Positions 28,203-38,390 are shown, counted from the stretch's first letter. The stretch is 64,000 bases of DNA from an uncultured Chlorobiota bacterium (GCA_947311255.1 CAMZKL010000032.1:1-64000); one strand, 5' to 3'. Notes: generated by a model not told the origin, from the letters alone. Numbers and translations: made by a program.

Positions 28203-29255
28203 TTACATACTTAATATTGCCCAAATAACATAAGTTAAATAAAAAAAGACTAATGCTCCTCCAAAAAGTTTACCTACTTTCCATTTGTTTAGTATGAACA
28301 AAACAAAAACAATAAAAACTGATACCAATAAAAAATAAACTGATAATTGAAGCCCTGCAACATCAATCTTCATTTCGCCGCCAGTTGAAAGTACAATAAC
28401 TAAAAACGGAAGTCCCAAACCTACAAGAATATCAAAAATATTTGAGCCAACAGCATTGCTTATTGCCATTCCTCCTCTCCCTTGCTTTGCAACAATTACT
28501 GATGAAAGTAAGTCTGGCACAGATGTTCCAATTGCTAAAACTGTAACTGCTATAATTATTTCAGGAATATGTAAGATATGTGAAATATAAACTGCACTAT
28601 CAACAAGTAGCCAACTTATTCCGGCAATTATTAAAATTGAGATAAAAAAAGTTGCCCAATAATATTTTTTTTTCGGATAAATTATTCTTAATAATAAATC
28701 AAAAGGAAACATTATTTTTTGAAAAAAATTCTTTTTGGTCTTAGTGTTTATTTTTTGATCTTCTTTTGTTTCTCCTGGATCTGAATATTTGAACATCTTT
28801 TTCCAAAAAACTACAACAAAAACATATATTCCATAAACCGCTAGAAATAGCAATGCTTCATAAATAGTTATTTTTCCATCGTATAAAGTAACTAGCAACA
28901 TTACAATTGAAATAATGTAAAAAAACAAATCTCTCACAACAGATTGCCATGCAATAACAGCCTTTCTTACAAATGCTGCGGCTCCGGTAATTGCTAAAAT
29001 ATTAAATAGTGCAGAACCAACAATATTTCCAATTCCTATTGCTTCGTGGTTTCCGTCAGGGCGAATTAAGGCAAAAATAGCAACAAATAATTCAGGTGCA
29101 CTTGACCCAACAGCCATAAGTGTTGCTCCTGCAGCATCAGATGACATCTTTAATTTACTTGCAATTTCATCTAGCGATTCTACAAAATAATCATCAACAA
29201 CTTTTGCAAGTATATAGAATGATACAAGCAAAATTAATAAATAAACTACTATCAT
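28203..29255 (-). CDS. Calcium/sodium antiporter (CaCA family, YrbG-like)
   Basis: 'ATLMAVGSSAPELFVAIFAL', 'GIGNIVGSALFNILAITG', 'VLAIGTSVPDLLSSVIVAKQGRGGMAISNAVGSNIFDILVGLGLPFL' alpha repeats. Confidence 0.93.
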   Translation of the reverse strand: MIVVYLLILLVSFYILAKVVDDYFVESLDEIASKLKMSSDAAGATLMAVGSSAPELFVAIFALIRPDGNHEAIGIGNIVGSALFNILAITGAAAFVRKAVIAWQSVVRDLFFYIISIVMLLVTLYDGKITIYEALLFLAVYGIYVFVVVFWKKMFKYSDPGETKEDQKINTKTKKNFFQKIMFPFDLLLRIIYPKKKYYWATFFISILIIAGISWLLVDSAVYISHILHIPEIIIAVTVLAIGTSVPDLLSSVIVAKQGRGGMAISNAVGSNIFDILVGLGLPFLVIVLSTGGEMKIDVAGLQLSVYFLLVSVFIVFVLFILNKWKVGKLFGGALVFFYLTYVIWAILSM

Positions 29256-29260
29256 ATTTT

Positions 29261-30592
29261 TTATTTAAAACTTTCTACAATGCCAGTAATTTCTTCAACT
29301 TTTTCAGCAAGTAAATTCTTAGATTTTGCTTCAACCAGCATTCTTAAATATGGTTCGGTGTTGGAAGGACGAATATTGAACCACCAATCTAGATATTCTA
29401 CTCTATATCCGTCAAAATCAAAAAATGCATCAGGTTTTTCTTTGTTTAAATAAAAATCTTTAACAGCATCCATTGCTTCTTTCTTTTTATCAAGCCTAAA
29501 GTTTATCTCTCCAGAGTTTTCATATGCTTCAATTTTTGATATCATTTCAGAAACACTTATTCCTTTTCTATTGTTTTCAGCAATAACATCTAAAAAAATC
29601 AAAGTTGCCAATATTCCGGAATCAGAATAATAAAAATCTCTAAAATAATAATGCCCAGCAAGTTCTCCTCCAAAAACACCATCAATTTCTCTCAATTTAA
29701 CAGCTGCATATGCCCTGCCTACTCTCCACATTTCTTTTTCAAACCTATCTCCTATATATTCTGCAACAGCTTTTGAAGTTCTGATGTCTTGCAAAAATTT
29801 CCCTTTTTCGTCTTTATAATAATCTGCCAAAACAGCAATCATTAAATCTGGTGATATAAATTTCCCTGTTTCATCAGTAAACATAACTCTGTCAGCATCT
29901 CCGTCAAAAATAATTCCAATATCTGCATTTTGTTTTTTCACAAGTTTTTGAAGATCAACAATATTTTCCGGCACTAAGGGGTTTGCTTCGTGGTTTGGAA
30001 ATGTTCCGTCAAGTTCGTCAAAAATATATTTTGGTTTATCTTCCAGCAAATCTTTAATTAGTAATGCAGCCATTCCGTTTGAACAATCAATTGCAACATT
30101 CAAATCAGAAATATCTGGGACATAACTTTTTAAAAAGTCCAAATATTTTTCTTTCTGCGGATATTCAATTATTTTCCCTTTATTTTTATTTACAATAACT
30201 TCTTCATTTTTCATCAAATCTTCTAAATCCTTTAAGCCAGAATCGTATCCAACCGGCAAAGCATCTGTTTTGGAAATTTTCATTCCATTATATTCCTTTG
30301 AATTGTGAGAAGCTGTTATCATAACAGAAGCATCAAACTTATGCTTTGCAGTTATGAAATACACCATTGGAGTTGTAGATAATCCGAGATTATAAACATC
30401 TGCTCCGGCATCATTTATTCCTTCACATAAATATTCAAAAATCTCAGGTGAAGAAGTTCGAACATCTCTTCCCACAAGTATTTTTTTTGTATCTAAAAGT
30501 TGTGGAAGAAAAAAGCCGACCTTATAAGCGTCATTTTTATTAAAGTCCTTGTTATATACTCCTCTGATATCATAGGCATGAAAAGCTTTCAT
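29261..30592 (-). CDS. Phosphomannomutase/phosphoglucomutase
   Basis: 'YDIRGVYNKDF', 'VMITASHNSKEYNGMKI', 'GIIFDGDADRVMFTDETG', 'GGELAGHYYF', 'RPSNTEPYLRMLVEAK'. Confidence 0.93.
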   Translation of the reverse strand: MKAFHAYDIRGVYNKDFNKNDAYKVGFFLPQLLDTKKILVGRDVRTSSPEIFEYLCEGINDAGADVYNLGLSTTPMVYFITAKHKFDASVMITASHNSKEYNGMKISKTDALPVGYDSGLKDLEDLMKNEEVIVNKNKGKIIEYPQKEKYLDFLKSYVPDISDLNVAIDCSNGMAALLIKDLLEDKPKYIFDELDGTFPNHEANPLVPENIVDLQKLVKKQNADIGIIFDGDADRVMFTDETGKFISPDLMIAVLADYYKDEKGKFLQDIRTSKAVAEYIGDRFEKEMWRVGRAYAAVKLREIDGVFGGELAGHYYFRDFYYSDSGILATLIFLDVIAENNRKGISVSEMISKIEAYENSGEINFRLDKKKEAMDAVKDFYLNKEKPDAFFDFDGYRVEYLDWWFNIRPSNTEPYLRMLVEAKSKNLLAEKVEEITGIVESFK

Positions 30593-30617
30593 TTTTTTAT
30601 TTTTAGAATTAAAATGC

Positions 30618-30625
30618 CAAAGTTA
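30618..30625 (-). promoter_or_regulatory. Putative -7 promoter element TAACTTTG for the phosphomannomutase gene
   Basis: CAAAGTTA on + strand, 25 nt upstream of the start at 30592. Confidence 0.5.
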
Positions 30626-30736
30626 AAAAAAAAAACAAAAGGTATCAAATATTAGAATTATTTGGTTTTTATTGGTTATTCATTTATTAATATTTACTTT
30701 TGTTATTTATTTTTAATCAAAAAAACTTTAAAAGAT

Positions 30737-31270
30737 ATGTTTAAAAAAATTATGATTTTAGTAGCAGTTGTTTTAACAACTTATTCTTTAAATGCACAAA
30801 TGTTTCAAAAAGGAGACAAAGCTCTAAATGTAGGAATTGGAATAGGTTCAAGTTATGGACACTCTCTTGCTCCCATACCTTCTTTTAATGCAAGTTTTGA
30901 AGCCGGAATAGTTGACATTCCAAATGTTGGAGTTGTTGGAGTTGGAGGTTTTGGTTCTTTCAGAACATCATGGAGCAATTACAGTTCATACAAATATACT
31001 TATACTAGAACTATTGCAGCTGCAAGAGGTGTTTTTCATCTTGGTTTCTTTGATACCGGCGATTTTGATTTATATGCAGGCTTAAATGCAGGCTTGAGAT
31101 TTTGGAGTTATTCCTACACAAATAGCTATGCAACAGGAGGATCTGGCTCAACTTTTATTCATGCTGAATTTATTGGTGCACGTTGGATACCAAATGACAA
31201 ATTTGGTTTTTTTGCTGAACTAGGATATGGAATTTCAACTCTTAAAGCAGGAGTTACATTAAAATTCTAA
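30737..31270 (+). CDS. Small outer-membrane beta-barrel protein
   Basis: Signal peptide MFKKIMILVAVVLTTYSLNAQ, glycine/aromatic strand pattern, C-terminal 'AGVTLKF'; ATG 30737. Confidence 0.65.
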   Translation: MFKKIMILVAVVLTTYSLNAQMFQKGDKALNVGIGIGSSYGHSLAPIPSFNASFEAGIVDIPNVGVVGVGGFGSFRTSWSNYSSYKYTYTRTIAAARGVFHLGFFDTGDFDLYAGLNAGLRFWSYSYTNSYATGGSGSTFIHAEFIGARWIPNDKFGFFAELGYGISTLKAGVTLKF

Positions 31271-31303
31271 ATCCTTTTTTTGCATAAAAGAACTTATTAA
31301 AAC

Positions 31304-31334
31304 AAGGCATATTATATGATAATGTGTCTTTTTT
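31304..31334 (+). terminator. Intrinsic terminator
   Basis: AAGGCATATTAT-atg-ATAATGTGTCTT (12 bp with two G-U pairs) followed by TTTT. Confidence 0.65.
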
Positions 31335-31394
31335 ATTTATATACAATTTTTTTATTTAAATTTGGCATTTAAGAATTTATTATAGTGTAAGTTT

Positions 31395-32312
31395 ATGAAA
31401 GATATTATTCCCGCAATAGAAAAAGACCTTTTGAGCTCAGAACTCACAAAAGATAAATTTATGCGTCGAACAAATTTCGGAGATAATGAAATATATATAT
31501 GCACAGCACATGATTCTCCCAATATCATGAAAGAAATTGGAAGATTACGTGAACATGCTTTTAGAATTGCCGGAGGTGGAACCGGAAAAGAAACCGATAT
31601 TGATTCTTATGATACTGCCCAAACCCCATATAAGCAACTAATTATTTGGGATAGCGAAGATAAAGAAATAACAGGCGGTTATAGATTTATAGACCTTAGT
31701 GAATTATCTGACGAAAAAAGAAAAAACATAAAACTTGCAACCCAAGGATTACTTAATTTCTCAGATGAATTTATTGATGATTATATGCCTTATATGGTTG
31801 AACTTGGGCGTTCTTTTATCCAGCCAAACTTTCAGTCAGGAAGTGCAACAAGAAAAGCACTTTTCGCATTAGACAACTTATGGGATGGCCTAGGGGCTCT
31901 TATGCACAGAAACCCAAGGTTAAAATACTTTTTTGGAAAAGTTACTATGTACACAAATTATGACAAGTTTGCTAGAGATTTGATTTTATATTTTTTAAAA
32001 CTCCATTTTGGAAAAAACAATAAACTTGTATATCCTAAAAACCCTTTGCCCTACCACCACAACGAAAAAGATTTAAAAAAATATTTTATTGATGATGATT
32101 TTGATAAAAATAAAAAAATACTCTCAAAAGAAGTAAGAGCAAGAGGAGAAAATGTACCTCCTTTAATAAATTCATACATGAGCCTATCAAGAAGTATGAA
32201 GAGTTTTGGAACGTCCATCAATACAAACTTTGGAGATGTTGAAGAAACAGGTATCTTAATAACTATGGATGATATTTATGAAAGCAAAAAAAGGCGACAT
32301 CTCGAATATTAG
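31395..32312 (+). CDS. GNAT-like N-acyltransferase (OlsB/GlsB-like, 'hemolysin' family)
   Basis: 'IGRLREHAFRIAGGGTGKETDIDSYDT...LIIWDSEDKEITGGYRFI...VELGRSFIQPNFQ' resembles acyl-amino-acid (ornithine/glycine lipid) acyltransferases. Confidence 0.7.
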   Translation: MKDIIPAIEKDLLSSELTKDKFMRRTNFGDNEIYICTAHDSPNIMKEIGRLREHAFRIAGGGTGKETDIDSYDTAQTPYKQLIIWDSEDKEITGGYRFIDLSELSDEKRKNIKLATQGLLNFSDEFIDDYMPYMVELGRSFIQPNFQSGSATRKALFALDNLWDGLGALMHRNPRLKYFFGKVTMYTNYDKFARDLILYFLKLHFGKNNKLVYPKNPLPYHHNEKDLKKYFIDDDFDKNKKILSKEVRARGENVPPLINSYMSLSRSMKSFGTSINTNFGDVEETGILITMDDIYESKKRRHLEY

Positions 32313-32370
32313 TACTTCCCTTTAATTTTAAGTTTTTAAATATTACACAATTTGTTGGTTGATTATACCA

Positions 32371-32386
32371 GTTTGTCTGGACAAAC
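32371..32386. repeat. Short perfect dyad GTTTGTC-TG-GACAAAC
   Basis: Read directly, in the 318-bp gap between the acyltransferase and the ABC transporter genes. Confidence 0.6.
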
Positions 32387-32605
32387 CATCCTTTTATTTT
32401 TCAACACAATTTATGAAATTTAATAATTCAAACTAATGTTTTTAAGAATAGAGAAACTAAAAAGTGAAAAAAATCAAAAATTAATGTTACCGTTACACGT
32501 TAAAACGTAGCACGATTCATAGCAAATTATTACTTTTAACAGATTTTAACAAAGTATGATTGCCCTAGTTCATTGGTTTTTAGTTTTTAAAATCGTGAAC
32601 TTATA

Positions 32606-32613
32606 TATCTTTG
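32606..32613 (+). promoter_or_regulatory. Putative -7 promoter element TATCTTTG
   Basis: TAnnTTTG consensus 17 nt upstream of ATG 32631. Confidence 0.55.
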
Positions 32614-32630
32614 TACGCAACAAAAAAAAC

Positions 32631-33548
32631 ATGGAAATATTAAGAACCAAAAATGTTGTAAAACAATTTGAAAACCACAGAGCTTTATCAGAAGTAAGTA
32701 TTTTGGTAGAAGAAGCTTCTGTTTTTGGATTATTAGGACCAAATGGTGCCGGAAAAACAACATTAATTAGAATAATTAATCAAATTACTGCACCAGACAG
32801 CGGAGAAATTTTTTTATTTGGTGAAAAACTAAAACCCGAACATATAAAAGACATCGGTTACCTCCCAGAAGAAAGAGGATTGTACAAAAAAATGAAAGTT
32901 GGTGAACAGGCTATGTATTTTGCACAATTAAAAGGCATGACAAGGCGTGATGCAAAATCAAATTTAAAAAAACTTTTTGAAAAATTTGAAATTAATGAAT
33001 GGTGGGATAAAAAAGTTGAAGAGCTTTCAAAAGGAATGCAACAAAAAGTCCAATTTATAACAACAATAGTTCATAAACCAAAATTACTAATTTTTGATGA
33101 ACCTTTTAGTGGTTTTGACCCAATAAATACAGATATTCTTAAAAATGAAATCCTTGCATTAAAGAAAAAAGGGTCATCAATTATTTTTTCAACCCACAAT
33201 ATGGCATCAGTTGAAGAAGTTTGTGACCATATTGCTTTAATCAATAATTCACACAAAGTTTTAGATGGAAAAGTTTCTGATATTAAAAATGATTTTAAAT
33301 CAAACATTTTTGAAATAGTTTTTGAAGGAAACTTTAATAAACTTGCTGCTAGCTTAACTGCCGACTATAAAATGGTTGAAAACAGCCAAAAAAATGGGCA
33401 ATCAACTTTGAAAGTAAAAATTTTAAATGACTTAACATCAAACGATTTACTTTCAAGAATGCTCCAATTTGGAAAAATTATTTCTTTTAATGAATATATT
33501 CCTTCAATGCATGATATTTTTATAAAAGCTGTAAGCGGTAATAATTAA
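32631..33548 (+). CDS. ABC transporter ATP-binding protein (NatA-like, DUF4162)
   Basis: 'GLLGPNGAGKTTLIRIINQI', 'LSKGMQQKVQFITTIVHKPKLLIFDEPFSGFDP'; ATG 32631. Confidence 0.93.
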   Translation: MEILRTKNVVKQFENHRALSEVSILVEEASVFGLLGPNGAGKTTLIRIINQITAPDSGEIFLFGEKLKPEHIKDIGYLPEERGLYKKMKVGEQAMYFAQLKGMTRRDAKSNLKKLFEKFEINEWWDKKVEELSKGMQQKVQFITTIVHKPKLLIFDEPFSGFDPINTDILKNEILALKKKGSSIIFSTHNMASVEEVCDHIALINNSHKVLDGKVSDIKNDFKSNIFEIVFEGNFNKLAASLTADYKMVENSQKNGQSTLKVKILNDLTSNDLLSRMLQFGKIISFNEYIPSMHDIFIKAVSGNN

Positions 33549-33599
33549 TAATTAAACCATATGGTTTTAAAAAACCACAAGGTCTTTATACCAAAAAAC

Positions 33600-34910
33600 A
33601 TGAACAAAATACCTCTAATAATAACAAGAGAATATCTGACAAGAGTTAAGAAAAAATCCTTCATTATAATGACATTTGTTGGACCAATTTTAATGGGAGC
33701 ACTATTTGCAGCTCAATTTTGGTTTATGACAATGGACGACAATTCTAAAAAAACTATTGCTATTTATGACAAAACAGGAAAATACACACAAGCCTTTGAA
33801 AATTCGGAAACTTTAACTTACAGATTTGTTAACGAGAAAAATGCTGAGAAAAGAAAAGATGAGTTTCGTAAGTCAGGAAACTATGCAATGCTATCAATAC
33901 TAGACACTTTGAGTAATGAATTTATTTTGTATTCAGAAAAAAGTCCTGATTTAGATGTTAAAATGCAACTATCAAAAAATATTGAAACATTTTTAGAAGA
34001 AAAAAACTATAAAAAACTGGGAATTAATAAGGAAGATATAGATGCAGCAAAGGTTTCTGTTAATATTGAAACAATTACATTAACAGATGACGGAGAAAAA
34101 GATAGCTCAGCAGAATTGCCAATAGGAATAGGCTTTGTTGCTGCAATAATTATTTATATGTTTATTTTCATGTACGGAGTGCAAGTTATGCGGGGGGTAA
34201 TTGAAGAAAAAGTAAACAGAGTAGTTGAAGTTTTGATTTCATCAGTAAAACCTTTTCAATTAATGGCAGGAAAAATTATTGGTATTGCCCTTGTTGCCCT
34301 AACACAATTCCTCCTGTGGGCAGTTTTAACAGGAGTTATTGTTATTGGAATTAGCCTTATTTTTAGTTCAGAAATGAATCCAGAACAGATTGACATTAGT
34401 CAAATTCAAAATATATCGTCCGAACAACTTCCTAATTTTGCAAACAATGATAAATTATCTGAAACTTTTGTTCAAATAATGAATTTCAATTGGTTAGCAA
34501 TGATTACAACATTTCTTTTCTTTTTCACAGGAGGATATTTATTATACGCATCTTTATTTGCTGCAATAGGTGCAGCTGTTGACAATGAAACAGACACACA
34601 ACAATTTATGCTCCCTGTAACAGTTCCTTTAATTATTGCATTTGTTGCAGCAATGGGTATAACAAGAAATCCTGACGGAGCATTAGCTTTTTGGATGTCA
34701 ATCATTCCTTTTACATCTCCAATTATTATGCCTGTTAAAGTTGCAATGGGAAGATATGAAATTTGGGAATTACTACTTTCAATGGGACTTCTTGTGGGAA
34801 CATTTTTGGCAACGGTTTGGCTTGCAGCAAAAATCTATAAAGTTGGCATTTTAATGTACGGAAAAAAGGTTTCTTACAAGGAGCTTTGGAAATGGTTAAG
34901 ATATAAATAA
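33600..34910 (+). CDS. ABC transporter permease (NatB/ABC-2 type)
   Basis: 'IITREYLTRVKKKSFIIMTFVGPILM', 'MRGVIEEKVNRVVEVLISSVKPFQLMAGKIIGIALV'; ATG 33600. Confidence 0.9.
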   Translation: MNKIPLIITREYLTRVKKKSFIIMTFVGPILMGALFAAQFWFMTMDDNSKKTIAIYDKTGKYTQAFENSETLTYRFVNEKNAEKRKDEFRKSGNYAMLSILDTLSNEFILYSEKSPDLDVKMQLSKNIETFLEEKNYKKLGINKEDIDAAKVSVNIETITLTDDGEKDSSAELPIGIGFVAAIIIYMFIFMYGVQVMRGVIEEKVNRVVEVLISSVKPFQLMAGKIIGIALVALTQFLLWAVLTGVIVIGISLIFSSEMNPEQIDISQIQNISSEQLPNFANNDKLSETFVQIMNFNWLAMITTFLFFFTGGYLLYASLFAAIGAAVDNETDTQQFMLPVTVPLIIAFVAAMGITRNPDGALAFWMSIIPFTSPIIMPVKVAMGRYEIWELLLSMGLLVGTFLATVWLAAKIYKVGILMYGKKVSYKELWKWLRYK

Positions 34911-35182
34911 ATATATTTGATAGTAGATACGCTTTGGTATGTAGTTTCTGATTTATCAAAATACAAAAAACATTAAAGATGGTTCTTCAAAAGAATATCT
35001 ACAAACAATACACATGAAGCATTCTTAATAAAATTTTAACACACAAGTGCAAGACTATTATTCAGCACATTAATTATTTGCAAAAAAAGCAAGTGTTGCA
35101 AGGAGCAAAGCAAAACAAATATTACAAATACGAGTATTTCAGCAACTTCTTTAATATCAACTAATTATACAATTATAGATAC

Positions 35183-37159
35183 ATGAACAAAACAGAACTT
35201 CTCCTCCCCGCAGGAAATACAGAAACATTTTATGCAGCCATTGAAGGTGGTGCAGATGCTGTTTATCTTGGTCTTAAAAATTTTAATGCAAGAGGCAGAG
35301 CATTAAATTTCTCAAATCGTCAAATTCCTGTCCTCATTGATTTGGCTCACAAAAAGAATTGTAAAGTTTTTATAACTTTAAATACTGTCATTAAAAACAA
35401 TGAATTTTTTGAACTTCTTGATGTTTTAGATTTTTTAGATAAAATAAAACCTGATGCAGTAATTATTCAAGATTGGGGAGTATATAATATTATAAAAAAA
35501 CATTTTCCAAAACTAAGCGTTCACGCCAGTACTCAAATGGCAAATCATAATAGTATTGGTGCAAATTTTTCTTTTCAAAAAAACTTTGAACGTGTAATTC
35601 TTGCTCGAGAACTTACTTTGCAAGAAGCAAAAGATGTAAATAAAAAAACAAAAATTGAAACTGAGGTTTTCATTCATGGAGCTTTATGTTACTCATTTTC
35701 AGGAATGTGCAATTTCAGTTCATATCTTGGAGGGCATGGTGCAAACCGAGGGATTTGCTCACAAGTTTGCAGAAGAACATTTGACACAAAAAAAGAGTCT
35801 AAATATTTCTACAGTTTAAAAGACAATCAGCAAATTGAGAACATCCATAATTTAATTGATGCAGGTGTTTATTCTTTAAAAATTGAAGGACGTTTAAAAT
35901 CGTCGGATTATGTATATAAAGTTGCAAGAGCATATCGTATGGTAATGGATGATAGAACAAAACTTCCTTTTGCAAAAAAAATGCTTGAAACCGAAACTGG
36001 CAGAAAAAAAACAGGGGATTTCTTAGCAAATGATTTAAGCGATGCAATAACATATAAAAGCCCAAATACAGGTTTACCTCTTGGCAAAATTGAAAAGATA
36101 ACTAAAACAGGCTTTATTTTTTATTGTAATTTTGATTTAAAAAATGATTTTAGAATCCGAATTAAACATCCAAATAAAGATGAGCAAAGAAACTTAAAAG
36201 TAAGAGAATTCTCACAAGAAGGAAAAATTGTAAAAGTAACAGCAGATGGCAGTTTCCTATTAAATAGTACAGTATATTTATCGGGAATTATTGAAAAAAA
36301 ATTCTCATCAAAACTTCCGGAAGGAAAAAAAGATGTTAGATTTGGTCTTCCATACGGAAAAAAGAAAAACATCGTAAAATCTTTTTCAAGTGTTCAAAAA
36401 AAGAAAAGTTTTACTTTATTTGTAAGAATTAATTCTGTTGCTTGGATGCGAAAAATAAGATTTGATGCAATTGATAATATTATTTTTTCTTTTTCGCAAT
36501 CAGATTTTGACAAATTAGATGCAGGAGCAAAGCTAATTCAAAAATATAAACAAAAAATATGGATTGAATTTCCTCATTTTATACCGGAAGGAAAAATTGA
36601 TTATTATAAAAACCTTGCTAAAAAATATACAGAAAAAGGGCTTAATAGATTTTTCTTAAGCCATATTTCACAAAAATTATTATTGCCCCAAAATACAATT
36701 TTTGCAGGAAACGAAAATATGTATGCCTACAACGATGCGGCAAGTGATTTTTTCTACTCAGAAGGAGCAAAACTAATTACTTATCCTGTTGAGAATGATG
36801 AAGAAAATATTTTTGCATATCAAAATAAAAAAGGAATAATGCCTATTTATTTTTATCCAAGATTATTTATTTCACGTATGCCTATAAAAATAAAAGAAGA
36901 AGAAAGTTTCAAAGATGATACAGGAAACACATATAATAAAACAATAATTGACGGGATAACATATACAATTCCGGAAATTCCTGTTTCATTTATGCAATAT
37001 GTTACAAAATTTAAGCAAAAAGGATTCAAAAATTTCCTAATTGATTTAAGTTTTGAAAAACCTTCTGGCAACAGAGTGAATACTCTTATAAAACGCTACA
37101 AAGAATCAAAACAAATACAACCTTCGGTTAATTTTAATTTTAAAAGGGTTTTGAAATAG
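35183..37159 (+). CDS. U32 family peptidase (collagenase-like)
   Basis: 'LLLPAGNTETFYAAIEGGADAVYLGLKNFNARGRA', 'EVFIHGALCYSFSGMCNFSSYLGGHGANRGICSQVCRR', 'SLKIEGRLKSSDYVYKVARAYR'. Confidence 0.93.
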   Translation: MNKTELLLPAGNTETFYAAIEGGADAVYLGLKNFNARGRALNFSNRQIPVLIDLAHKKNCKVFITLNTVIKNNEFFELLDVLDFLDKIKPDAVIIQDWGVYNIIKKHFPKLSVHASTQMANHNSIGANFSFQKNFERVILARELTLQEAKDVNKKTKIETEVFIHGALCYSFSGMCNFSSYLGGHGANRGICSQVCRRTFDTKKESKYFYSLKDNQQIENIHNLIDAGVYSLKIEGRLKSSDYVYKVARAYRMVMDDRTKLPFAKKMLETETGRKKTGDFLANDLSDAITYKSPNTGLPLGKIEKITKTGFIFYCNFDLKNDFRIRIKHPNKDEQRNLKVREFSQEGKIVKVTADGSFLLNSTVYLSGIIEKKFSSKLPEGKKDVRFGLPYGKKKNIVKSFSSVQKKKSFTLFVRINSVAWMRKIRFDAIDNIIFSFSQSDFDKLDAGAKLIQKYKQKIWIEFPHFIPEGKIDYYKNLAKKYTEKGLNRFFLSHISQKLLLPQNTIFAGNENMYAYNDAASDFFYSEGAKLITYPVENDEENIFAYQNKKGIMPIYFYPRLFISRMPIKIKEEESFKDDTGNTYNKTIIDGITYTIPEIPVSFMQYVTKFKQKGFKNFLIDLSFEKPSGNRVNTLIKRYKESKQIQPSVNFNFKRVLK

Positions 37160-37217
37160 TAATATAGCTTCAAAGATTTACAAAAAGTTTTTAATATATT
37201 TGTAGAAAAATAAAACG

Positions 37218-38390
37218 ATGGCAAAAATTCTCGTAATAGATGACGAAAAAGCAATAAGAAACTCTTTGAAAGACATATTAGAATACGAAAAGCACGAAGT
37301 TGTTCTCGCAGAAGATGGCAAACAAGGACTAAAACTTCTTGATGAAAACGACGATTTTAAAATAGCTCTTTGTGATATAAAAATGCCGGGAATGGATGGC
37401 ATTGAAGTTTTAGAAAAAGTTATTGAAAAAGGTATTGACATCCGTTTTATAATGATTTCCGGACACGGAACAGTTGACACTGCAGTAGGTGCAATTAAAA
37501 AAGGAGCATTTGATTTTATTGAAAAACCACTTGACCTAAATCGTCTTTTAATTACTGTAAAAAATGCTTTGGAAGTTGAAAAACTTGTTACAGAAACTAA
37601 AAATCTAAAAAAACGAGTAAGTAAAAAATACCAAATGGTTGGGGAATCAGAGGCTTTAGAAAAAATTAGAGAAATAGTAGATAAAGTTGCTCAAACTGAT
37701 GCTCGAATTTTAATTACTGGAGATAATGGAACAGGAAAAGAATTAGTCGCACATCGTGTTCATGAAAAAAGTAAAAGAAGCAAACAGCCCTTTATTGAAG
37801 TGAATTGTGCAGCCATTCCTTCGGAGCTCATTGAAAGTGAGCTATTTGGACATGAGAAAGGATCTTTTACATCAGCTCATAAACAAAGAACAGGCAAATT
37901 TGAACAAGCAAATGGAGGAACAATATTTTTGGATGAAATTGGAGATATGAGCCTTTCGGCACAAGCCAAAGTATTGAGAGCTTTACAAGAGAATAAAATT
38001 TCAAGAGTGGGTAGCGATAAACAAATTAAAGTTGATGTTCGCGTTATTGCTGCTACTAACAAAAATTTAAAAGAAGAAATTGAATCCAAAAGTTTTCGTG
38101 AAGATTTATATCACAGATTAAGTGTAATTTTAATTCATGTTCCATCATTAAATGAAAGGACAGAAGACATTCCTTTGTTGGCAGAACATTTCATGAAACA
38201 AATTACAAAAGAACATGGAACAGCAAAGTTAAAATATGAAAAATCTGCTATTAAAGAACTTCAAAAAATAAATTGGTCGGGAAATATTCGAGAATTTAGA
38301 AATGTAATTGAACGCTTAATTATTCTTTGTAATGATACAATAACTGCAAAAGATGTTAAAATGTTTGCTCAACCTATTAGAACTAAATAA
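37218..38390 (+). CDS. Sigma-54-dependent response regulator (NtrC family; receiver + AAA+)
   Basis: 'ILVIDDEKAIRNSL', 'LCDIKMPGMDG', 'GTGKELVAHRVHEKSKR', 'ESELFGHEKGSFTSAHKQRTGKFEQANGGTIFLDEIGDM' (GAFTGA-type loop as GSFTSA). Confidence 0.95.
   Translation: MAKILVIDDEKAIRNSLKDILEYEKHEVVLAEDGKQGLKLLDENDDFKIALCDIKMPGMDGIEVLEKVIEKGIDIRFIMISGHGTVDTAVGAIKKGAFDFIEKPLDLNRLLITVKNALEVEKLVTETKNLKKRVSKKYQMVGESEALEKIREIVDKVAQTDARILITGDNGTGKELVAHRVHEKSKRSKQPFIEVNCAAIPSELIESELFGHEKGSFTSAHKQRTGKFEQANGGTIFLDEIGDMSLSAQAKVLRALQENKISRVGSDKQIKVDVRVIAATNKNLKEEIESKSFREDLYHRLSVILIHVPSLNERTEDIPLLAEHFMKQITKEHGTAKLKYEKSAIKELQKINWSGNIREFRNVIERLIILCNDTITAKDVKMFAQPIRTK

Noticed and set aside
32490-32515. Palindrome acgttaaaacgt as a stand-alone operator
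   Set aside because: Short and AT-rich; expected fairly often by chance. Mentioned only as part of the wider upstream region finding.
34735-34959. 74-aa minus ORF at the end of the ABC permease
   Set aside because: Mostly antisense to conserved permease sequence; no support.
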